Below, piece after piece: positions 10,502-21,240 of a stretch of 64,000 nt of DNA. The notes below the pieces were generated by a model. It was not told where the DNA came from. It saw only the letters and a program-made list of their open reading frames with translations, and made no database searches. Location of the stretch: NCBI GenBank assembly GCA_029532415.1, contig JAQOTA010000015.1:62001-126000 (forward strand), read 5' to 3'. The position numbers and the translations under genes were made by a program. Position 1 is the first letter of the stretch. Each line of letters begins with the position of its first letter. The stretch comes from Marasmius tenuissimus (Eukaryota > Basidiomycota > Agaricomycetes > Agaricales > Marasmiaceae).

Positions 10502-12314
10502 ATGGAATCTAATTTTTTCGAAAGGGCGACAAACACCACAGTAACAAGCGGGAGCGGCAGCTTCAGTCATGTTCAAGGAGATCAGATCAACCACACAATA
10601 ACAATCGTGCGAGCGGAAGAGAAGGAACGCACCGAGTTGGACGAGGTAAGCGACTCGAGAGCTGTCTCCGAGGGGTCTGCATCTGATTGTTCCCTAGTAT
10701 TTCTATGTAAAGCGGGGCGCAATCTGTAGGCTGAGGAATATCGGTACAGGCCAATATCCGCGATATTGGGACAACAAAGATTGCTGTCGATGTCAATCTT
10801 GCGAAGAGGGTCGAGTTCGGGCTGATAGGCTAATTTGCGCGGCAGAACTCGTGGATCGACCGGGTAGAGCCTTCACGGTGGTAGAATACAGGGGTCCAGA
10901 TGCAAAAAAGGTATGCCAGGAATCAATTTGCTATTTGTTCAATGAAAGCTAAAACTCGCTCCAGGCGTTTGAGAAGGACCTCGCTATGTTCATGAGCGGA
11001 CTGTGTGTATCAGCTCTCTTTGCATTGAGTGGATGCTCAAGTTGCTATAGAACCTTGAATGGACCTCAAATGTACGGTTACAACCGGTCAGGAATCCCAT
11101 CGGTATTATTACACAATAGTACGGACCTTTTACATGCCATATTTTTATTTCCACTGATTTTCTCTGCAGAGCTGGTGCCGGCTGCGCAGTTGAATGCAGG
11201 GATTGTTGGACAGATGTATCTCTATAGTTTACATGTAAGTAGTCAGTATAATCACGGGATATAATTGAATGAAATGATTACAGAGGCAATTGGGTTGCGA
11301 GATAGAAGAATTGTGGTTGGATCCGGGGAGGGGAGTGTTTTGCCGTGGTCCATCGGGGCCAGACCTCAATCTTGTTTGTATGGATTTTGGTGTTGAAGAG
11401 CTGCCCTTGACCGCAGAGCTCGTCCAAGAAGACGTTCTGTTGCGCTTTTTGGCGAGCCTCAAGTCAAAGGAAGTTGATCACGTTGTTGTTGGTGGAGTCG
11501 CTTATTCGGGTGCCTGGAAATTCGTGCCTGCAGGAGTCCTTCAGCCGACGGTCATTTCGACGTTGACAAATGCCCCCATTGCCGTCACAAACAGTGCCTG
11601 GAGGAGTTGGAAGGATACTCTTCCAGGTCGAAACGTCTTGGAAAATGGGATGACAAGGTGGGTTTAAAAAACCCATCCACTTCTTCCATCTAACATCTCG
11701 AGTAGATTCACACTCCCTGGTGTAGGCCATCTGTGGTTGTTGTGGAATCGGAAAGCAGAGGGGCCGTGGATGGCGCAGGCCTGGAGTGTTTTCAGTGCGC
11801 GTGGAACATCATTGGACGAGGATCCAAGCATTTTTGGTGTGTCATTGTTTTCCTTTCCCCTTCTGCCTACTAACATCTCTCAGAGCTTAGGTACCCTACA
11901 GCCTCGTTGGAAGGCGACCTTTTATACTCTAAAGCCCATCGACGATCCCAACAACCAATCTACCTCTTTGTCCGACCACCTCCTCTTGACCTTGACTATG
12001 GCGACACCTCTTCCGTTCATTTCTGGTCTTTCGATGAAGACGGCCACTCTCCGCTCTCAGACGACCTCTGCAACGACTTTGGCCTTCCAACAACGCTCCG
12101 CCTCTCTCTAAACTTCTGCTCAAGCTCTTGGTCCAATGATGTCTACAGCTGCCTACGCCAATATCAACTCCTTCGAGGGTTTGACCCATCCACCACCGAT
12201 TTTGCTCGATCTCTCGGATATGAAAACATCTACCGACCTCTGAGCGACTCGGATCGGTTTGTGCAGCTCAACCAAGGCTCGCTTCACCTATTCCTTCTCT
12301 TTGCAATCATCTGA
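10502..12314 (+). CDS. Gene G copy 2, intact Agaricomycete expanded-family protein
   Basis: This is the only lesion-free copy. Proposed exons are 10,502-10,645, 10,698-10,910, 10,965-11,234, 11,284-11,657, 11,706-11,836 and 11,884-12,314. They sum to 1,563 bp (520 aa), with introns of 47-54 nt and GT...AG borders. Order: GSGSFSHVQGDQIN (residues ~17-30), a Cys-rich stretch CCRCQSCEEGRVRADR (~77-92), PQMYGYN, AELVPAAQLNAG, GRGVFCRGPSGP, DVLLRFLASLKSKE, HFWSFDEDGHSP, GFDPSTTDFARSLGYENIYRP. No signal peptide, transmembrane segment or catalytic motif is evident, and the family's function is unknown to me. The C-terminus is uncertain: a conserved downstream frame (12,340-12,567, ending DPDIADID) is probably a seventh exon, but its GT donor in other copies reads CT here (cagctcaac). 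Confidence 0.8.
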
Positions 12315-12339
12315 TCTCCTCCGATTTTGTTTTGCAGAG

Positions 12340-12567
12340 CCTCCTCTCAAGGTTGGAGCCTCGCTGTCAATAATAAACATTTCTGCACTTCAGGATCCCA
12401 CCACAACAGCAACCCACCCAGCTCAAAATTCCTCGGTATTCATGACCTCTAGCACTCGCCAGCCCAGCTTCTGGTCCCCCATATTCTTGCCTCCTTTGTC
12501 TGAAGGTTTGGGGAACCCCGATACCACCTCGCGAACCACCGACCCGGACATTGCAGATATTGACTAA
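12340..12567 (+). CDS. Probable terminal exon of gene G copy 2
   Basis: This frame reads PPLKVGASLSI, then ISALQDPTT, RQPSFWSPIFLPP and DPDIADID-stop. The same frame and stop occur after copies 1, 3, 4 and 5, and indels between copies are multiples of three, as expected for coding sequence. It starts after an acceptor 'ttgcagag'. In copy 5 the matching intron would be 50,496-50,568. In copy 2 the donor appears mutated, so the exon may be skipped or joined from another site. Confidence 0.5.
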   Translation, partial: PPLKVGASLSIINISALQDPTTTATHPAQNSSVFMTSSTRQPSFWSPIFLPPLSEGLGNPDTTSRTTDPDIADID

Positions 12568-12938
12568 AGTTCAGTTTGAAGGTAATGTTAGAATTCACTC
12601 CGTGCGACTGCTGTTCTCACAACTCATGCTTGTCTTAGTCTGCAGTTGCATTTACATGGAATTGAAATGGATTCATTTTCGAGCTGTTGCTCATTTCGAC
12701 CCCTGCGGAAGATGTTCTGGCTACGAGTGACGTGATATAGACAGATTTTGGGTATTCAATATACAATCTTTCTTCCGAATCCACGAGGTGCAACACAACA
12801 TCTAAAAGTGTAATATACCGACAGCCGTGCCCTGTGCTATGCATCATGTACAATCTCCTTCGCGTCCTTGTTCAATGAGGAATATCAATCAGGTTTCAGC
12901 CGGAGTAATTGATAACCATGAATGACTCGCCTCTTTCA

Positions 12939-13730
12939 TTATCCCACATCCATGTAGACTGTGCTTGATTGAGATCCATAACGAGATGGAAGTGTTTTGC
13001 CAGAGTTGGTCAGTAACCAAAATGTCGCCATGACCGCATTCACAACAGTATTTGGGGATTGCACAAGGGCTTTCATCATAGCTGACAGAACACGGAACCC
13101 CGACAAATGACATACAGTGTCTAATGGCCAAGAAGCCTGGTCAGCGAGGCCATGCTATCCCGATGACAACAGTGAAGACATACCTCTTTTACCCGTTGCA
13201 CGAGTTCATCGCTTCCACTTCCTCATTGATACCAAGCATGTCGTAGCTCCAGTCAAGAGCACGGGAGTACGAACACGCCCATAGAACGTGCTGTTACTGG
13301 TAAAACTCGGCGACTCTGACAGTAGAGTATACGTACCACCCACACAAATACTGCTATTCCTATACTCATTTCCCATGCAGCAGGTTTTGACTGAGCCCTG
13401 CCATCTCAACGCAGCAAAACGTCCATCTTAAGCAGGTATGATAATTCTGAGTGTCGGAGATCCATGCGTATAGTTACCGAAAAATTCTCCTAGGTGACTG
13501 AGCACCTTCCATTGTTGCCGTCTCGATTGGAAACCTTGATTCGGAGAGTTGTTTAGTGGTGATGAAAACGAGGTTGATGTGCGTCCAGCGACAGAACAAT
13601 GATCAAGAAAATGGCCTTGAATCATGGGTACAGCCGTGGCTTCAAGATAGATAAGTTAGAGAAATCCTTCATGATACGACGTTGAAAACGACGCACCTTC
13701 CAAGCCTCCTCCGTCCACATAAATCCCAGG
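12939..13730 (-). pseudogene. Gene Y copy 2, convergent unrecognised family
   Basis: The C-terminal exon keeps MMKALVQSPNTVV and SGKTLPSRYGSQSS before a stop at 12,939-12,941. Relative to copy 1 it lacks part of the preceding segment (CFTKLLF region). The middle exon reads FFGNYTHGSPTLRIIIPA followed by a stop, then DGRFAALR and EYRNSSICVGG before a TACGTA donor region near 13,337. A 5-base deletion near 13,225 shifts the frame of the small exon. The unit lies convergent to intact G copy 2. No function can be assigned. Confidence 0.4.
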
Positions 13731-13929
13731 CCCCCATCAGTTGCATCCATTCTTCGTCTTCAATGCTTCGGTTAAGGCCTCTCAGGCCAACAAATAGACT
13801 GAAGATGGTAAAGGAGTCATCAAAATTTGATGAACAGCAGAGTTTCGCCCGAAAAAACTACATACCTAGCCTCCAGAACATTTCCTACGTTCCTACAGAT
13901 CTTGCCAGCAGCTTTGGGGTGTCATTCAG

Positions 13930-14590
13930 TAGTGATGCCAACGGTTTGGTCTGGTCTGGTCTGGTCTGGGTTTGGTCCGGTTTACCCAAATCGGTTCAGA
14001 TTGAACTGTTGGACATGTCCGGTCCGGTTCCAGAACCGATGGAACCGGTTTAACTGCAGTTCAACCAGCTTTTTATTTTTTGCCTATATTCTTGGGCTTT
14101 CTGAATGTTTATACTGCGTAGCTAATGTATACACTAGTGAAAATGAATAAAACTACCTTTAAAATGATAGAAAATAAGCGAAACTATCAAGGGAGGCCAA
14201 CCTTTGGCTCACTATCACATGATGACCCACTGGCGGGTCATTTTTCCTACGCTTTGTCACGGGCGCTTATAGCGGCAGAACTGCCTCTACTAGCGCCGGC
14301 GAGCTCAGACCTGGCGGCAACAACCACAACTGGATGATACCAAGTACAAATTTTGAGGCAGAACTTAATTTTCTCCTTTTGAATGAAATTCAATGCTGGT
14401 CTCTTGGTAGATACTGTCAAAAAAATATTGAATTGTAAATCTGGTTGAACCACCGTCAAACCGGTTGAAAACCGGCAAAAACCGAACCGGGGGCACGGTT
14501 ATTTTCGGAACCGTTTTGGCCTCTGGTCTGGTTACGGTTCGGTCTCGAACCGTCAAACCAACGGTTCAGACCGAACCGTTGGCAACACTA
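13930..14590. mobile_element. hAT-like miniature element, 661 bp, TSD TCATTCAG
   Basis: The ends are TAGTGATGCCAACGGTT and AACCGTTGGCAACACTA, inverted repeats with one mismatch. Identical 8-bp flanks TCATTCAG lie at 13,922-13,929 and 14,591-14,598. Just inside the ends are arrays of ggtctggtctggtct and complementary accgaacc motifs, so the two sides can fold together. The interior is AT-rich and has no transposase ORF. The 8-bp TSD and TAGTG...CACTA ends fit hAT. It sits in the conserved block beyond gene Y in unit 2. Confidence 0.9.
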
Positions 14591-14598
14591 TCATTCAG

Positions 14599-14767
14599 GG
14601 TACTGGTATCCGAACAAAAACAAGTGAGAGACAGAGTGGTTTTGGTGGTGGTGGTGGTGGTGGACAGAATTTGGACGCACGGCCCGGGGCTCACCGTGAT
14701 CTTGGACCCAACCTTCATGATCTCCCTACGGTTCTACCTCCAAAGCTCAACCTCATCTTATATCCAA
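14599..14767. repeat. Conserved block beyond gene Y, unit 2, interrupted
   Basis: Continues the block split by the miniature element ('cggcccggggctcaccgtgatcttggacc') and is then cut by the Copia element. It contains a (tgg)n run near 14,644-14,663. The sequence resumes after the Copia element at 21,571. Confidence 0.7.
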
Positions 14768-14772
14768 AGATA

Positions 14773-15082
14773 TGATGAGCCGGCATGACGCCTAGCACAG
14801 AGGACTACAACATGGCTACACTACTACTTACCAGAGAGGAGTTTAGAGAGATAGAGGCGAGACGTAGAAGCTCAAGCACACTGTAGATTCAGGTAGAGAA
14901 CTAGGAGCTTATATACATGTAGAGACTATAGTAAATACCATATAAGGATGACAATGAAAATTGTACATATGATCATAAGTAGAAATGATGAATGGAACAA
15001 TAGTCCTGCATAATACAATGCGGGAAGTATGAACCGGGACTTCGGATATACTGGGATCCAATTATAGTCCACAGATTCAACA
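14773..15082 (-). repeat. 3' LTR of the Copia element
   Basis: 310 bp. In element orientation it starts TGTTGAATC and ends GGCTCATCA. It contains a TATATAAGC box likely to position the transcript start. Near-copies are at 21,256-21,565, 44,496-44,816 and 52,139-52,449. Confidence 0.97.
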
Positions 15083-15093
15083 CACCCCCTCAC
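15083..15093 (-). other. Polypurine tract of the Copia element
   Basis: Minus strand GTGAGGGGGTG lies directly against the 3' LTR, the expected site for plus-strand DNA priming. Confidence 0.85.
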
Positions 15094-15124
15094 TAAGTGC
15101 AGCTGAAAAGCGCATCTGAGCAAA

Positions 15125-16744
15125 TCAAGTGGACGAATAGCATGCAAGTCCAAGGTGATCTCTGAACCGTAAGAACTTCTCATGTCCAAGATTCTTCATA
15201 AACATGTCTGCGGGATTATAGACTCCTTCAATGAAGAACAATTCGACTTTGCCATCTTCAACACACAATCGAATATAATGATATCGAATATTGATGTGTT
15301 TGGTTCGGCGTTCTTGAACCGGATTAGATGCAATGAAGATAGAGCCCTGATTGTCTCTGCAGATTGGAATAGGACCTAAATCGATTCCAAGTTCAGAGAG
15401 TAGCGATCTTATCCAGGAAGCTTGACGGCTGCAATCTGACAGTGCCATATACTCAGCTTCAGTGGAAGAAAGAGCTACAGTCTTCTGGGCGTGTGATGGC
15501 CACGAGAAGATGCTGCCTGCTAACTTGAAGAAGTAGCCAGTGATCGAACGGCGTTTGATAGGATTGGCAGCCCAATCCGAGTCTGTGAACGAAAGAAGAC
15601 CTCCATCAGAGTCACCATCATAGACGAGTGAATAGTTTGATGTGCCAGCAAGATAGCAGCAGATAAGTGCTTTATCGAGGTGTTCCTTTGTTGGATTAGA
15701 AGAGAACTGGGAAAGCTTCGTAACTGCATAGGCAATATCAGGACGTGTGCTTAGCATAATGTGCAGAAGCGACCCAATCACAGACTGGAACTTGGAGCGA
15801 ATGGCAGGATTGACTGGACCATTGTTGGGAGTTGGCACATAGCCAGCAGGTAAGGGCGTAGGAGCACCTTTCACATTCTGCATCCCAAAACGTTCAAGGA
15901 CTTTCTTCAGATAATCCTTCTGGTCAATCATGATCTTATTGCCTTCGCAATGGATGCTCATGCAGAGAAACTCGCTAGCATCGCCCATATCGCGGCATTC
16001 CCATCAAGCCATGAACTCAGCTTTCTTCTTGTCAACAAAAGCTTTGTTAGGACCCATGAAGAGTGCATCGTCAATGTAGATGATCACATACACAACTTCA
16101 CCACTCTTCGGATCTTTGCAGATGAAGAGTTCAGCATCAGAAGTCAGGTGTTTGAAGCCTAGTACTTCCATGGACGAGCTGAGGGTTCACCACCACTCAA
16201 GGGCAGCTTGCTTCAATCCATATAATGCACGACACAGGCGTAGTACCTTACGTTCTTGGCCCTTGACTTTGAAGCCTTCAGGTTGTTCCATGTAGATTTC
16301 CTCAACAAGATCGCCATAAAGGAAGGCGTTCTTAACATCAACAGAGGTGATGTACCAGTTCTTGAGAGCTGCGAGAGCAAGCATCATACGAACAGTCTCA
16401 TAACGAACAACTGGTGAGAAGATCTCATCAAAGTCTACACCTTTGACCTGAGAGAAACCTTTGGCAACAAGTCTCGCTTTCTTGCGACCATTTGACTTAA
16501 CATCGAAGACCCATCTATCTCTGATGGCTTTGCGACCTTTAGGCAAGTCACAGAGTTTGAAGACCTTGCGCTTACGAAGTGCCTCAAGTTCTTTGTGGCA
16601 AGCGTTCTTCCATTCCTTCTGTTGCTCAACAGGCAACTTTAGAATATCGCGGAGTGTCCACTCTCTGATGTTAGAGAAATCAGGAGTATCAGACGTTGGA
16701 AGCAAATCGTGAACTGGAACGGCATTGTTCAACAGGTAAATCAT
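15125..16744 (-). pseudogene. Copia reverse transcriptase and RNase H segment
   Basis: RT motifs are KARLVAKGFSQVKGVDFDE, DVKNAFLYGDL, ALYGLKQAALEWW and the catalytic YIDD (about 16,065-16,080). RNase H keeps FTDSDWA, SSTEAEYMAL and CRDNQGSI, so its acidic residues look intact. TGA codons interrupt after LEWW (about 16,185) and EFMA (about 16,005). These domains copy the RNA genome inside the particle and remove the RNA strand. Confidence 0.95.
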
Positions 16745-16771
16745 GAATCCTACTTCCCCTTCTTGGGTCAG

Positions 16772-17533
16772 TCATTCGACTACGCTTTCTTCCTCATGTG
16801 ACTCAGTGCTTCCACTGGGTTCTGGAGCAGGTGGAGGCGGAAGTGGACCAGGAATCCCCTTTTTACCACCTTTGCCTTTCCTAGATCGCAAAGAGCTAGG
16901 ATGATCAACTGGATGCGAAGGTTCTTTGTCTCCAGTGACGTTTCTCCAAGTATTTTTATTCTCTAAGTCACGAATAATGTCTGAGGGTTTATTTGGGTTC
17001 TGCTTTTCCCCAAATATATTACCAGGTTGTGTCGTACCCTTCCGCTGCCTCAAAGACCGGCGTGGACCATCCGCTGCTGGTGCAGGCAGAGGAACGGCGG
17101 GTTCGCCTGGAGGTGTCAGAGGACCAGATTGAGGGAGTGGCACATCCCCTGGCGCAGGGCCACCTGCAGGTTCGTCAACCTGAGGTTCTGATCTCTTAGA
17201 AGGTTCGGATCAACGTCTGAGATCTGGGAACGGAGTATTGTCTCATCCGTCATCAGAGTCTTCATCTTCCGAAGGAATGTTGGGATTTTCACCCAAAGTA
17301 AATGGTTCACTACCGACAGGTGTGAAGCCATGAGTTTTGGCATCAGAACACTTATTGTATAGCGTCTCATTGAATAGTGCAGTGCTACCTTTGAATATGG
17401 AATTATTACTTCTCATGAACAGGAAGCCTTTCATCCCATCTTGGTAGCCAATGAAAGTCATTAACTCACTTCGAGGAGCGAGCTTATTCTTTCTACGATC
17501 TTCAGGAATGAAGACGTAGGCTGCACAACCCAT
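16772..17533 (-). pseudogene. Copia integrase C-terminal and linker segment
   Basis: The segment opens GCAAYVFIPEDRRKNKLAPR, the usual Copia sequence after the integrase core, with FIGYQDGMKGFLF and an acidic/proline-rich linker (SEDEDSDDG; LPPPPAPEPSG). TGA stops lie after DDG (about 17,242), after DLRR (about 17,212) and after SVVE (about 16,772). Confidence 0.85.
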
Positions 17534-17536
17534 AAC

Positions 17537-18133
17537 TCAGAGATGTGAAACATCAGGTGCTTTGCTGTAAAGCATTTCAAATGGAGTTCGCCAGCTCAAA
17601 CGTTGCACAGGAATGCGATTGTAGAGGTGGACGGCATGCACATGGCAAAATTCCCACCAGGACTGAGGCATACAAGCTTCAAAGTGAAGAGCTTCAGCCT
17701 TCTCATGAATAGTCCTGTTCAATCGTTTAGCACGACTGTTTTGTTGTGGTGTATACGGTATGCTTTGATCCCTTTGGATCCCATACTCTTTTAGTACTGC
17801 ATCAAACTTATCTCCTTTGTATTCTCCCCCTTCATCAGACATCCAGGTCTTGACAGCAGCATTGAATTGCATCTTGACCATAGTAAGGAAGTCCTTCAAA
17901 GCGGGTACTGCTTTGTCTTTCATCTTGAGCTTGGAGGTCCAAACGTAGGACGTGCAGTCATTGAGAAAAGAGATGTAGTACTTGTACCGGTGATACGATT
18001 CAGCCGGGTATGACTTCAGATCCGAATGTATGCGTTCAAACGGTTTAGAAGCTCTAGTTGTAGAGTTGGGGAACAATTTCTCATGCATCTTGCCTTCAGC
18101 ACAACCACGACACAAAGGTGTCTTCTTAGTAGG
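17537..18133 (-). pseudogene. Copia integrase core, catalytic Glu replaced
   Basis: It carries the zinc-finger end PLCRGCAEGK, the first acidic motif HSDLKSYP and the second MSDEGGEYKGD. In the third motif Copia integrases normally have PQQNGVAERxNRT; here it reads PQQNSRAKRLNRT, so the catalytic Glu is Lys (codon AAA at about 17,726-17,728). That alone should block strand transfer. The core ends at a TGA after VSHL. Confidence 0.9.
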
Positions 18134-18617
18134 TGTCATGAAGACGCCACTTTTCCCTCCACCATTTGCTCACATGATTATCACATGTTCTTTTCTCACG
18201 GTCACTTACTATACATCCTTATTTCTCACGATTCCCTTTCTTAACCCACCATCGCGCAGCTTTAACCCACATCGCGCAGCCATCCCATTATCTGATATCG
18301 ACTCATTCCTTATTCATCCTTGACTCATACTTACTCATACACAACTCATAGGTAGCCACTCCAACTCCAGCTCTGACTGTAGGATAGGTATATAAGCTAG
18401 CTAGTCTTCACCTGGTCCCTCATCTTGACCTCTTGTCGTTGGGACCAGGTGAGTAGTACAGTTTCCTTCTCTTTCCTTCTCTACAATAGATCTAACTTGT
18501 CGTTGGGACCAGTTCTGCCTTATCTCTGCCTGAGTCGAGCCCGCTGCTCCTCTCCTAGCTTGCTACCACCGCTCTCTGCCTCCACCGTCTCCGATAGACG
18601 CTCAGCACTTCGTGACA
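18134..18617 (+). mobile_element. Nested solo LTR of a different retrotransposon, 484 bp
   Basis: It starts TGTCATGAAG and ends CTTCGTGACA, with direct flanks GTAGG at 18,129-18,133 and 18,618-18,622. Removing it together with one TSD joins the Copia frame exactly (DLKMPT then KKTPLCRGC). Orientation is set by a TATATAAG box at 18,389-18,396. A 17-bp direct repeat, CTTGTCGTTGGGACCAG, occurs at 18,432-18,448 and 18,496-18,512. The sequence is unrelated to the host Copia LTR. Gypsy or Copia origin cannot be decided from the LTR alone. Confidence 0.93.
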
Positions 18618-18622
18618 GTAGG

Positions 18623-19576
18623 CATCTTAAGATCAAGTGGGAAACCTTGCATATGTTTCTGAGCTTTATTCAGGGCTTTATCCGATGGATGCCCAAAGTG
18701 TCTGTGCTCAATATCGTAGTCGACGTTGTAAACAACCGACTTGGCCATTAAAACCTCAGCAGATGCTTTCTGCGAGTGTACCCAATAAATGGTTTAACCA
18801 GGCATATGAGGGTAGGAAACAAGTAATCGTCGTCGCTGTGATGAGTAGAAGGCTAACTTCTTCGTGTCTCCACAAATTGATAGACCATCTTGAAGGAACT
18901 CTCCCATGGATAGCAAACATATATCCAATTGAGGTATGTAATAGACAGGATAGAGACGCGAAACGCGCTCAATAAATTTCCCGTCATGTCCTTCAACGTT
19001 ATGCTTAATGAAGACAGTGCCTTTACCCTTGATTTGTATAGGGTTGCCCTTATTCGCAGTATTTATGATAGGACCATCAAGCGATTCATATTCAGCGAAG
19101 TCATTCATATCGTTTGTGAAATGAGAGGAGGCACCAGAATCAAGGAGCCAACCCTGTGCATTGTTCACACTTTTCTTTCCCTTACATTGAGTACATCCCA
19201 CAAAGTGGGTCGAAATAGCATTGCAAAATTTTACAAGTGATACCAGATCACTACAACTACCATGCGCACTACTGATACCAACTAGTTGAGAGCAGCACTG
19301 TAGGTTTGCATCAGCTTGGGAAAGCAGGTCAAGGTATGGTACTTGCCTGTCATCGTGGAACGATCCAAGAGAGACGTCATCTGGGACATCCTCTACTCCT
19401 GCAGCTTCGGCAATGTTGTTGTCAACATCATTACCAAATAGAGAAGTCATATTGTCCATACCGTCGTCAGATCCCCAGTCCATCTCTACATCTTCATCAG
19501 GATCAGTGCTGTGAGCACGTTTAGAAGAAGTAGAAGAAGGACATCCGGCTCCTTCATCTTCTGAATCGTCCTCCAA
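18623..19576 (-). pseudogene. Copia protease and pre-integrase segment
   Basis: The aspartic protease active site is GWLLDSGASSHFTNDM (about 19,130-19,150). The pre-integrase zinc motif begins HRHFGHPSDKALNKA (about 18,660-18,720). A TAA after HMPG (about 18,791-18,793) separates them. Acidic Gag-linker sequence (DPDEDVEMDWGSDDG) precedes the protease. Confidence 0.92.
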
Positions 19577-19579
19577 AAC

Positions 19580-20956
19580 TCACTTGGATGAGGAACCAGG
19601 CTTCGAGATACGATCCTGGAGCGAACGATTGGCGGCGGACATGATGATCTGTTCGAACGGTTTGAGATGCCGTGCCGTCTTAGGGACACCAAGTCTGTCA
19701 GCAAGTGAACGTGCTTCACATACATCATCAAATACTGACTCGGATGGCTTGAAGCCAGTGAAGGACTGCATGGCAGCCGGATTCGTTTTGACAGCGGGAG
19801 TGACGGGGCTGTCACAAGACTTGTCCCAGTGACCAGTGAAGTGCGCTGGGGGCAGAGATCCTCTAGCAAGGCTAGAAGGGGCGCTGGCAATCTCGGCGCA
19901 CAAGGAGTTGTTGACTGTGTTCAACACAATACGTTCCCTGCAGTCAGTGATCGAGGAGTAAGGACGGACAGGAGGAGGGGAAGCGACGACAGATGCATAG
20001 GATGCAAGATGGGAGTGACCATGAGACCAATTGTTACTGCTGTTACTGCTGGCATTGCCGGGACCCTGGTGCTGGTTGATGCCACCGCGGGTACCACGCT
20101 GCTGCTGCTTCTTCTTCTTACCCTTGTTCTGGTTTGAAGAGGGGCGTTGCTGCTGCTGCTGTGGTGGGCGAGTGTTGGTCTGCTGCTGATACCCACGCTG
20201 CTGACATTGCTGCTGCGGGTGCTGCTGCTGACCGAACAATGGTTCACAATTACCAGCACGCTTGACCGCAGAGAGGTGGTTGGCAAGCTGAGGGTTCTGG
20301 CGCTTGTATTCAACCATGATCACATCATGGACCTTGGAAACGGTGATGTGGTCTTCATCCTCGGGATCCCTGACATAGTCATGAAGGGATTTGGATGAGG
20401 CGGTGTCCCATTCGGGAGGAATAGCAGCAATGAGCAAGAGGGACTTGATCAACTCAGGGAGAACCACTCCTACCTCGGAGAGTCGTTTGATGTAGGATTT
20501 GAACTTGGTGATGCCGGCTTGGGGATGAGAGGTGGTAAGTCTGAAAGAGACGACTTTAACAAAGTCGCCATAGATGGAAGACAAAGTAGGCTCGCCGTAG
20601 GTATCATTCAGCTGTTCCCAAGCCTTCTGAGCGTTCATGTCCTTGATCGGATCGAAGACCTCCTTGGTGGTTGTGATCTGGATAATCCCCATGAGCTGGA
20701 GATCTTCCTTATCCCATGCGAAACTCTCCTTTTGCCATGCGGCATGCTCTTCAGGAGGGACGGTGTCACGAATGATGGGAGTAACCCCAGCAGGGCTAGT
20801 AACTGTCCCAAGGGGCATTGAGGGACGTGGTTCTTCACCAGTAAGATGACCATAAAGGCCTTGGGTCTTGCACACGGCTTCCATCTCGCCGGCGTAAACT
20901 TATTTAAAGTTGGTGCCGTCGAAGCGACCAGAGAAGTATTTCTTAATGTCAAACAT
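19580..20956 (-). pseudogene. Copia Gag
   Basis: The N-terminus MFDIKKYFSGRFDG is followed after 18 codons by TAA, then EMEAVCKTQGLYGHLTG. The middle has the Copia Gag (UBN2-type) pattern KAWEQLNDTYG...LLIAAIPPEWD. A Gln-rich run (about residues 235-270) is encoded by CAG/CAA repeats. The nucleocapsid finger is reduced to GHWDKSC without the earlier cysteines in register. The segment ends at a TGA that would otherwise read on into the protease. Confidence 0.9.
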
Positions 20957-21240
20957 GGTAGTAAGAGGTTGAGAGATAGGTGTTGGATCTAGAAAAGACA
21001 GCATCAGTATGCGTCTAATCAACACAGGGAGCAGCCATCAAGGCACTATGCTCAACGAGGAGCATTGGATTCTTGAGATCCGATGTTGTCGAAGGACGTA
21101 CATCAATGCCATAGATCGAGCACTCAATTAAGAGGTCGATGGCAACATGCAGGTCTAGCCTAGCTAGCCAATGACAGCAGCCTAGGGGCGCTCGTTGCTG
21201 ACAGCCACCATCAAGGCGCTTGTCATTGTAGTCAGGCTAA

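Larger units (their letters stand above)
15125..20956 (-). pseudogene. Copia gag-pol, single frame with nine stops
   Basis: From the ATG at 20,954-20,956 (MFDIKKYFSGRFDG) to a stop at 15,125-15,127, one frame covers Gag, protease, integrase, RT and RNase H once the nested LTR is set aside. I count nine in-frame stops: TAA after NFK (20,900-20,902), TGA after SSSK (19,580-19,582), TAA after HMPG, TGA after VSHL, TGA after DDG, TGA after DLRR, TGA after SVVE, TGA after LEWW and TGA after EFMA. Seven are TGA, two TAA, none TAG. There is no frameshift. This pattern fits CGA and CAA codons hit by C-to-T change. Confidence 0.93.

Noticed and set aside
20095..20240. CAG/CTG trinucleotide run considered as a microsatellite
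   Set aside because: It encodes the Gln-rich part of Copia Gag on the minus strand and is explained by that.
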